In this document: positions 56,771 through 64,000 of the stretch, in pieces
Layout: every line of letters starts with the position of its first letter
How positions within the stretch are numbered: the stretch's first letter is position 1
Assembly: GCA_027886185.1 (NCBI GenBank)
Contig: WOAB01000040.1
Span: 11,594,001 to 11,658,000 of the forward strand
Length of the DNA stretch: 64,000 nucleotides
Direction of reading: 5' to 3'
Source of the DNA: Rheum nobile
Taxonomy: Eukaryota > Streptophyta > Magnoliopsida > Caryophyllales > Polygonaceae
The notes under the pieces: model-generated
What the model saw: only the letters and a program-made list of their open reading frames with translations
Databases searched by the model: none
What the model was told of the DNA's origin: nothing
Translations under genes and position numbers: made by a program

Positions 56771-56855
56771 TAAAAAAAAAAGGTTGTAAATCCCAAGACC
56801 AATGAACAAGGTTGTTTTGCCTATTTTGTAAAACTTAGGAATTTGGAGGGAAAAT

Positions 56856-57480
56856 TGTAAATTTTGTAAGTTGTGTAATTGCCTAAGTTTAAGGCATGTG
56901 CATTGTAATGTATATCAGGATATTATTATGGGAGTTTTGGGCCAATTGAGTGACGACACCATTTGGGTCGTTTGGCCCAAGTCTGGTTTCGATGCTCTTG
57001 TGCCCTCTCTAGCCTAGTACCCTATCTGTGTGTGTTTGAACTTAGTCATGTGGCGTTGAGCGTGGCACGTGAGAGGCGCCCCATACTTAAGGGCTCTGGA
57101 AACCTAAAAGCCTCTCAGAGTATTGAACTGTGTGGCGATTTCCTTGAGAGCTTTCTACGGTTTTCTCTCTCTGTGTTGTGCTCCTCCATTGTTGCTCACT
57201 CTCGAGCTCGATCGTGAAGGAGACACTGGAGCTGGTGAATGTTGGAGATCATTTATGTGGTTGTTCAAGCACTGAAGAACATTGGTTCTTCTTGAGTGCT
57301 TGATCTGTTCACCACCTCCTCTGAGTCTTCCTTAAACTTCTTCTTCTTTGCGTTTGCCCTTTGTTTTTCACTTTGTGATCTTTGGTGTTCCAATTGAGGC
57401 CCCAAAATTGTTTTCTAAAACTTCTTTCATCTGTTCTTGCTTCCTCTTCAATCTTCCTTTCTGAGTTTTTTTTTAAATCT
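56856..57480 (+). repeat. Putative 3' LTR of copia-1
   Basis: ATTTGGAGGGAAAAT at 56841-56855 looks like a polypurine tract, and TGTAAATTTTGTAAG follows as a plausible LTR start. The right end is unclear and there is no second copy, so this is inferred from position only. Short open frames inside match nothing I know. Confidence 0.4.
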
Positions 57481-57493
57481 CTTTAGAGCTATA

Positions 57494-57522
57494 CTAGCAT
57501 GTGTCCCCGTGCCTTGCACGGG
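57494..57522 (-). mobile_element. Helitron-like 3' end
   Basis: Read on the minus strand, a hairpin (arms CCCGTGC and GCACGGG, 57506-57522) is followed 8 bases later by CTAG and then T. Helitron ends by family rule have a short hairpin, CTRR and a T. The 5' end was not found and no RepHel protein is seen, so the extent is unknown. Confidence 0.4.
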
Positions 57523-58275
57523 TATGGTCATATATTTTAAGAATGACTTTTAATTTTTTTATAATATGTAAAATATTAAAGAGAATTCTATTGAAAAATT
57601 AACATGATGTATCGAAAAGATAATTTCTTGATTGGAATAACTTATAAGGTGTATTGTATGATGAAAATTGAAGGTAGATGTGTGAATTTATATTAATAGA
57701 AGAAAATACATATTAGGAATATTATATAATTATTAAATATAAAACTGCACTAAAATAAAACGGTATATTGTATTCTTTATGTAGTTTACGGAAAATCTAT
57801 TCACCCTTATTAAATCATGAACACTAATTAAGTATGATAATAATGTTTTTGGTAAGTGCATAATAATTATATGTATGTTGGTGGATGAATCGTACAATGT
57901 TAACTATTTACGGACCATCTATCTATATACATATCTTTATAATGGAGTTTACGGACCATTAACGTACATATTATATTATGGACACTAATTAAGTATGATA
58001 ATAATGTTTTTAGTAAGTACAGAATTATTATGTACAATGGGAAATACTTTGGGGTGATAATTTAGGAAATTTGTATAAATAAAAGATAAAATAAATTGTA
58101 AATAGAATAAGGATTAATAGGTAAATGTAAGATAATTATTTGATGAAGTGACATACTTAGATGAGCGACACATAGGAGAGATAATTGCAGGTGTAGTAGT
58201 AGTATATAGATTAGGAATTGCATTGTTATTGTGACATGCCCATGTCTGTTGGTGTTCGCAAGTCGCAACATACTA
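57523..58275. other. AT-rich noncoding stretch
   Basis: No gene is seen. A 38-bp direct repeat starting ACACTAATTAAGTATGATAA occurs at about 57830-57868 and 57981-58018. It may be the body of a Helitron-like element. Confidence 0.5.
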
Positions 58276-61200
58276 TTTTTTTTATACAGGCAAACACAAG
58301 GACCCTTTCAAAACAGAAAGGCTATCCTAAATCATCCACGCGGATGATCTTTACAAGCTGGGTACCGAAGCTATCAAAAGTAGAGTTCAAGGAGGTGAAC
58401 TCATATTTGCGGTCTAGAAGACAATCCGTAGGGGATGTGGGGTGCAACGGAGAGAGCAGGCGCTGAAAAGCTTGAAGTGCTGGATCCGAAATGGGGCAGG
58501 TCGCAAGGAAATCGGCAGCGCGATTAGCCTCACGGAGGCAGTGACGAACCTGAAAGGAGACAAAGGAAGAGAGTAAAGAAGTAATGTCATGAATGATGCT
58601 GTGAATTTCCCAGGGGACCTTCCAAGTGGCCCTAATAGAATTAATAACCATGAGATTGTCACCCTCAATACCTAAATATCGAGCTTGGCAATGAGTGGCA
58701 TGTTTAATGCCCGAAAGAGCAGCAAGAGCTTCTGCCTGGAGTGCAGAAGTGGATGAGATAGTCTGACGGTTGAATAAGAGGAGTTTACCGTGGTGATCGC
58801 GTAGAAGATAACCCAGATGAGAAGACCCGTCCTGTTTCTTAGAGCCGTCAAAATTCAATTTAATCCAGTGAGGTGGAGGTTTCTTCCAAGTCGTGTTCGT
58901 TGGACGAGTACGAATACGTTTAATAGAAACTTGTGTAGTCGTCTGCATGGAAATATTCCAATCTTGAAAATGTAAAAAGGCTTGTTGTGTCGGGCATTGT
59001 TGTAGGAGTTGAGTATCATGGTTGAAAATAAGGTTATTGCGATAGTTCCAGAGTGACCACCAAAAGAAGAGAAGAGGATTAGGTGTTGCGTTTGATTGTC
59101 GGTAATATTCAATGTTATAGAGGAAGTCAGGAGTAAATTGAAGGTCAAAAGTGGTTTGCAATTTGTTCTCAATTTTAGTGATCATATGCTATGTGAATGG
59201 GCAGGTGAAAAAGAAGTGGTTCAAATCTTCATTGCTATGTTGGCAAAGACTGTACGAGGCTGAAACTCTGGAAAAGTAACGGTTGAGACGTTCGGTGGTT
59301 GGTAAAGCGCCTGCCATCGCTTTCCAAACAAAGTTTTGGATTTTAGGAGGAATACGCAGTTTCCAGATCCATGAGAAGGAGGTATCCAGCATATTGGGTC
59401 GACGTGAATGGAATAATGAGTGTGTGGATTTGACATTGAAATTACCGTCCGAGGACAATTTCCAAATAATGCGATCTTGCATAGGTGAGGATGGAATATG
59501 AATGTTAGTAATTGTGTCCGTAATATGTTGTGGCAACAACTGTTGAAGCAGTTGTATATTCCACTGATTGGTTTTTGTAATAAAAGAAGATACAGTGATA
59601 TTAGCTGGGGTATTATGTGTGAAATAGGGAAGAAGAGTACCATGAGGGAGCCAGTTGTCAGTCCAGAATTTTATTGTTTGACCATCTCTAAGTTCCCAAT
59701 GTAAACCACTTTGAAATTCAGTGCGGAGGTGAAGAAGTCTTGAAAATTGCCAGGATTGTTTGGGCTTTGACCTGTAGGAGAAAATGTCATTGAGTCGAAG
59801 GTTATTCCGAAATGAGATGCCGCCATAAAGAGTCATGATCCGTCCATAATTTCCAAAGCAGCTTATGTTGGAGTGCCTTGTTCATATCGGCCGCCTTATA
59901 TAGACCAAGACCACCCTCGGACTTAGGTGTACAGATAGTGTCCCAACTAATAAGAGGTCTGAAGTTGTTGTTAGATTTATTCCATAAAAAGTCTCTATGA
60001 ATCTTATCAATGTCATTACAAACAGAGAGGGAAAGTAAAAAACTTTGCATTAAGTAATGTACTTTGGAGACCAAATTAGATTGGATAAGAAGGACTCGGC
60101 CGGCTTGAGATAATGTGTTGGCTTTCCATTTCGACATTTGTTTCTTTAAACTATTAAGGGAATAGTCAAAAATTTCTTTCTTGACTTTGCCTCGTATTAT
60201 GGGTATACCTAAATATTTTTCCATAGAAGTAGTAGGTTGGATATTAGGATTGCCACAAGAGATTGTTGGAGGGATGGGGAAATATTTCTAGAGGTTTGAA
60301 AAGAGCTTTTGTGGAAGTTAATGGACAGACCTGAGGTGTGACTGAAATCACGGAGGAGTTGTTGAATGTAGAGCATGTTCGTTTGCGTTGCGTTTGCAAA
60401 AATGAAAGTGTCATCATCAAAAGTAAGAGAGTGAATGCAAGTGTCGTTACGCATTAGTTGAATACCTACTTTGTGGTTACGTTGTTGTGATTGAAGGGCA
60501 AGGGTTCGTGAAAGAAATTCCATGGCAATGATGAATATGAATGGAGCAATAGGGTCACCTTGTCGGAGTCCGCATGACGGAGAGAATAAAGGACTTGGTT
60601 CATTATTGACGAGGACCGAAAATGAAGTAGACTGAATGCATGTCATTAGAAGTTTAACCCACGCATCAGAGAATCCAAATTTGAAGAGAATTGTCTGATT
60701 GAAGTTCCAGTTGAGTTTGTCATAAGCTTTCTCCATATCTAATTTTAAAGCCATCCAACCTTTCCTCCCTTTTGTTTTAGTATGGAAGGAGTGAAAAATT
60801 TCATGGACGATGAGTATATTTTCTTGAATAGATCGCCCTTCCATAAAGGCTCCTTGAGAATGGCAAATTAGTTTAGGAAGGAGTACTTTAATTCTATTTG
60901 CCATTATTTTGGTAATGATTTTATACGTGATATTGTATAAGCTCATAGGACGATAATGATTTATAGTGATCAGGTTATCAGTTTTAGGAATGAGGGTGAT
61001 GAAGGAGTAGGCATATTCCTTTACAAATTGTCCAGAATGGAAGAAAGCTTGAATTGCGTTGGTTATACAGTGAGCTGGGAATCATGTTCATGTACACGAA
61101 TTGTCATTGACTCGGGAGTTAATTATACAGTGGAAATTTTCCAGCCTAACAGGCAAATTTCCTAAAACTGAACTGCGATTAAGTTTTGTGGTATTAGCTT
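58276..61200 (-). mobile_element. L1-type LINE, 5'-truncated
   Basis: The 3' end is marked by eight T on the plus strand (58276-58283), a short poly(A) tail on the coding strand, about 40 bases after the ORF2 stop. Coding similarity fades near 61200 inside RT, so ORF1 and the endonuclease are missing. 5' truncation is usual for LINEs copied by target-primed reverse transcription. I could not find a convincing TSD. Confidence 0.85.
58322..61190 (-). pseudogene. LINE ORF2: reverse transcriptase, zinc-finger region, RNase H
   Basis: RT (60209 to about 61190) has 'NHYRPMSLYNITYKIITKIM', 'HSQGAFMEGRSIQENIL', 'LKLDMEKAYDKLNW', 'SCGLRQGDPIAPFIFIIAME' and the catalytic box 'LTFDDDTFIF', where plant L1 usually has FADD. 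A frameshift near 60220 leads to 'KYLGIPIIRGKVKKEIFDYS', and another near 59830 to the zinc-finger region ('FVWKAMAGALPTTERLNRYF'). RNase H (58322-59185) has 'IKLNFDGSKKQDGSSHLGYL' and 'QAEALAALSGIKHATHCQAR'. Few stops are seen, so this copy is fairly young. Confidence 0.9.
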
Positions 61201-61431
61201 TTCTTCCTTTTTCTGTTGCAAGTGGTGGGACATAGCCCGTATTAGCTATTTTTTTAAATCACACCTATAACATTTGAGATTACAAAATGAACTATGGAAG
61301 GAGAAACGCACTCGACAAATACACTATATATGCAATGTTTAACGGAAACGATACCTGCAAAATTCGTCTACAAAAGGGGATCCAAATGAGTCTTGTAGAG
61401 AGATTATTATCGTCAAATGAATCCTCGTTAT

Positions 61432-62169
61432 TCATCTCCGAGGATTCTTCTTGGCAGTAGTAGATATCGATCTTCTCCCCGAAACCCTGGTCTTTGGCGC
61501 CTCCTCCGGCGTCTTGTGTCCTACCGCAGCTTTCTTCTTACAGCTGATCGCATCCATAACCTTGGCACTCTCTTCCTCCTCCTTTGATGGCGAGTCTCGG
61601 TTCAGAAAATTCACCACCCCTTCCTTCCTCCTCTTGAGATTCAGTGCGGATGACGCATCGTCTGCACTCTTGTTGCTCGTCCTCAAATTAGACCTATCCC
61701 TTTTCAGCTTCATCGGGGTATCTTTCCCGTTACTACCCTTCTTCCTATGATCGTCGACAGTACTCAGCTCGGCCTTTACACCTCCAATATTCTCGACCGC
61801 TTCTGATGATTCCTCCATTTTCGACAGTGGGACGGATCTTGAAATGTTTCTCCGCCTTCGGCACACTACTATGTCGGAGGACGAAGGCGGCTTAGTGTTC
61901 TTGGCAGCCAGGTCGGGTACCTGCAGGGGCTCCGAACCCGGCTTCGGCTTGCGGGCCGCAATCTCTTTGCTGACCAGCTTCCGAAGCTCGTGGGCGGCGA
62001 GGTGCTCGGTGGAGCTCTTGCGGAACAAGAGGAGGGCGTTGGTGAAGATGAGGAGGAGGTCGCGGTAGAACATCGGGTGCGACTCGCTGTAGAGGCCTCG
62101 CTCCAGTTGGGATTCAACTGTTTCCACATCCATGTGTTGCCGGATCAGCATCTTGTACTTCTGCGTTTT
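61432..62169 (-). CDS. Bromodomain protein, last exon (plant Myb/SANT-bromodomain type)
   Basis: The exon begins after a splice acceptor TTCTTGTTGCAG (AG at 62171-62170) and encodes 245 residues to the stop at 61432. It starts with the second half of a bromodomain ('KYKMLIRQHMDVETVESQLE', 'FYRDLLLIFTNALLLFRKSS', 'ELRKLVSKEI'). A basic, Ser/Lys-rich tail follows with likely nuclear localisation signals ('CRRRRNISR', 'LKRRKEG', 'SGRRSISTTAKKNPRR'). The canonical acetyl-lysine-binding Asn of the Y-N motif is absent. The fragment resembles plant proteins with an N-terminal Myb-like and a central bromodomain, thought to act in chromatin. The first half of the gene is not found in the window. The frame has no stops. 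Confidence 0.8.
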   Translation of the reverse strand, partial: KTQKYKMLIRQHMDVETVESQLERGLYSESHPMFYRDLLLIFTNALLLFRKSSTEHLAAHELRKLVSKEIAARKPKPGSEPLQVPDLAAKNTKPPSSSDIVVCRRRRNISRSVPLSKMEESSEAVENIGGVKAELSTVDDHRKKGSNGKDTPMKLKRDRSNLRTSNKSADDASSALNLKRRKEGVVNFLNRDSPSKEEEESAKVMDAISCKKKAAVGHKTPEEAPKTRVSGRRSISTTAKKNPRR

Positions 62170-64000
62170 CTGCAACAAGAAACATAATTCCAACATGACC
62201 TACATCTAAATAATACGGAGTAGGATTTTCTACTTGTTTTAGTACCAAAATAATATCCTTCAAACATTGCCAGTGCCTACTAAAAACTGTCCAACTACAA
62301 AATTCGGACATGCACGTACCTACTAGTATTATATTCTCTTACCATTTTATGTTTTATAACAAACTGATGCAACATTTCTTATACAACTTTTGAATATGTG
62401 GTTTCGTGAAATTCATTCCCTTGTCACAACACTACAAAATTATCATCCTAGCTAGAGTAATGGGGCAACCCGCAAACTCGGCGAAAGCACCAAAAAAAGA
62501 AGAGCCCAACCCGTTAATACAGCTTAATCATGACCAGGTCCAGGTATCAATCATCGTGATAATGCCCGTACCTGTTTCTCTCTCTTTCTTTTGTTGTAAT
62601 TAAGATCCACAAACATCAGAGCATCACATTTGATTTTTCTAGTTTCTTTTTTTTTTAAAGAAAATGTTATTATTTGCCTTGTGAGAATACGCACCGTATA
62701 AAACGTGACGTAATATTGGAATTAACTTTTACTGAATATAAGACACCATCGAATACAAACACTTAAATTAGTTATAGGAATTTTCCCTATTCTAATTATA
62801 TACTAGTAATTTCAATCATTTTACATTGATGTGGCCCGTGGGATGTACTCCAACCTCTATAAAATTTTCAATATCATCACAACATACAAACACAGTTTTC
62901 TTATAAGTTTGTGATTTTTTTTCATATGCATCTTACGTGTACAATCATATATTTTTAGATTTGCACACTTACAGAATGTGTATGTACGGTACGTGTATTT
63001 CAAACTTTTAGACTTTTGACTAAAAAATATACGTAGACAAATTAGTAGATAAAGAAAAAGAAATATGGAAAATTAAAAATATGTTTATAAGTTCATAATA
63101 GTAGAGAATAGAAAATGGAAGAATTATAATATTTTTTATTTCTTTTAACGTATATAGTGGTAAAATTATTTTTTGTTTATTGAATCTAGTTGTAGAATTT
63201 ACAAACTAAAGCCCTTCACCACGTATACGTTTTCAAAAAAAAATTTGTCAAAACCACGTATACTATATCAAATAAACACTTAGTTTTAACTTTCCTATAT
63301 TTAGTTATGAAATAAAAAAAGATTAAAAACGAAAGAAAAAGAGAGGGATTATTACCTGACTAGGAAACGAAAGAAAAAGAGAGGGATTGTTTTGGTTATT
63401 ACTGGCCCAAAAAAGTTTCTAACTTAGATTCAAAGATCAGTATAATGTAAAAAAGTTACTCTATATAATAGTTTTTCAGAATATACTTTTATGTATTATC
63501 ATACCACTTTTTCTTGGAACCCAGTAAAGACTAGTCATTTTACATATATACGTGAACTCTTTGGCCTTTCCTCATTTCTATTTTTTATGCTTTCCCTTCA
63601 GCTTACAATGTCCTTGATTGCAATAATTCAGCAATAACTGACAACTTGTTTTTATATCAAAACTAGTGATTATGCCCGTGCTATGCACATGCCTTCTTTT
63701 CTTAGTAAATTTTATTCATTTAGCTTAGTAAATACATCTTATCTTGTAAAAACATTATTTAATGTGTTCATTTCAAAGACCTTTAAATTATTTAGAGATT
63801 TAAATAGAAATTGGTTTCCTGTATATTGTAAAGATAATTATTATGAAAATGTGGTGATATGTTGTAAATACCAAATGCCTTAAAAAACGAATATTCAATC
63901 TATCAGAACCATCTTAAAGAAATAACATAAGTCATCTTCGTACATTTTTTTTCTTGCTCCTCCCCCAGATCTTTTTAAGTTTACATGGAATTCAATATCG
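62170..64000. other. AT-rich intron or upstream DNA of the bromodomain gene
   Basis: I found no exon for the missing N-terminal part. It must lie beyond 64000 or be separated by an intron longer than 1.8 kb. A 24-bp unit containing CGAAAGAAAAAGAGAGGGAT is repeated at 63326-63350 and 63365-63388. The sequence is otherwise unremarkable. Confidence 0.5.
63663..63688 (-). mobile_element. Second Helitron-like 3' end
   Basis: On the minus strand a small hairpin (GTGC-ATA-GCAC, within ...GTGCATAGCACGGGC) is followed by CTAG and T. It is the same layout and orientation as at 57494, but with a weaker stem. No 5' end is seen. Confidence 0.3.

Larger units (their letters stand above)
4530..56855 (+). 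mobile_element. Copia-1: Ty1/copia element split by a 49.7-kb nest
   Basis: This is the oldest recognisable layer. Integrase and the first part of RT lie at 4530-5712. The RT resumes at 55407 with the residues that normally follow ('TRLV' then 'AMGFTQ'), and RNase H runs to about 56770. The break is an Athila-1 insertion with a 5-bp TSD, gctag, at 5708-5712 and 55407-55411. Many stops and frameshifts occur in both halves. A polypurine tract and a possible 3' LTR follow at 56841 and 56856. No 5' LTR, gag or protease was found to the left. Confidence 0.85.

Noticed and set aside
1..61200. Integrated plant pararetrovirus as source of the RT sequences
   Set aside because: Each RT block is linked to an LTR, a primer site or an integrase, or is L1-type. 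No movement or coat protein of a pararetrovirus is seen.
58250..61270. GCAAGT-like similarity on both sides of the LINE as its TSD
   Set aside because: The match is short and interrupted. I could not find an exact duplication of the usual length.
62170..62196. Nine residues before 'KTQKYK' as the start of the bromodomain protein
   Set aside because: They are translated from a pyrimidine-rich intron end with a good acceptor (TTCTTGTTGCAG).

Overview
This window is a plant nuclear sequence. The element families (Ty3/gypsy Athila, Tekay and Tat lineages, Ty1/copia, an L1-type LINE, a hAT-type DNA transposon and Helitron-like ends) and a plant-type bromodomain gene point to a flowering plant, most likely a eudicot with a large, repeat-rich genome. 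The species cannot be named from sequence alone. Almost everything from 1 to about 61.2 kb is transposable-element DNA. The only host gene seen is the last exon of a bromodomain protein gene at 61.4-62.2 kb on the minus strand.

The core is a nest of insertions that can be unpacked by target-site duplications (TSDs) and by proteins that resume on the far side of each insert. Level 1 is a decayed copia element (4530-5712 and 55407-56770). Level 2 is an Athila-type element, here Athila-1 (5713-55406, minus, TSD gctag), which splits the copia reverse transcriptase. Level 3 holds two inserts in Athila-1: a Tekay-type chromovirus (12686-47087, minus) in its pol, and a short non-autonomous LTR element C (51799-55331, TSD aagat) in its 5' LTR. 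Level 4 holds three inserts in the Tekay pol: a non-autonomous Athila-type element, Athila-2 (15408-23876, plus, TSD tgcac); a Tat-type element, Tat-B (26012-35299, plus, TSD actgt/actgc); and a solo LTR (35512-42233, TSD gtgac/ttgac). Level 5 is a hAT-type element (35961-41759, 8-bp TSD attgtgga) inside the solo LTR. Level 6 is a 3'-truncated copia-2 (about 37236-41091, minus) inside the hAT element.

Left of the nest lies the 5' half of another Tat-type element on the minus strand (1-4079). Right of it are a putative copia LTR, AT-rich DNA with a Helitron-like 3' end, a 5'-truncated LINE (58276 to about 61200, minus), the bromodomain gene exon, and 1.8 kb of AT-rich intron or upstream DNA with another Helitron-like end.

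Nearly all sense-strand retrotransposon genes are dead. Many of the breaks are stop codons where CAG or CGA would be expected, which fits C-to-T decay of methylated DNA. Against this, the antisense gene of Tat-B splices on paper into an uninterrupted 559-residue frame with three GT-AG introns. The other notable signals are: family-specific GC-rich palindromes clustered near the TATA boxes of three unrelated LTR families; an extra acidic ORF upstream of gag in the Tekay element; a triplicated pol-end/polypurine-tract/LTR-start junction; and a deletion junction filled with an 18-bp inverted copy of nearby sequence.
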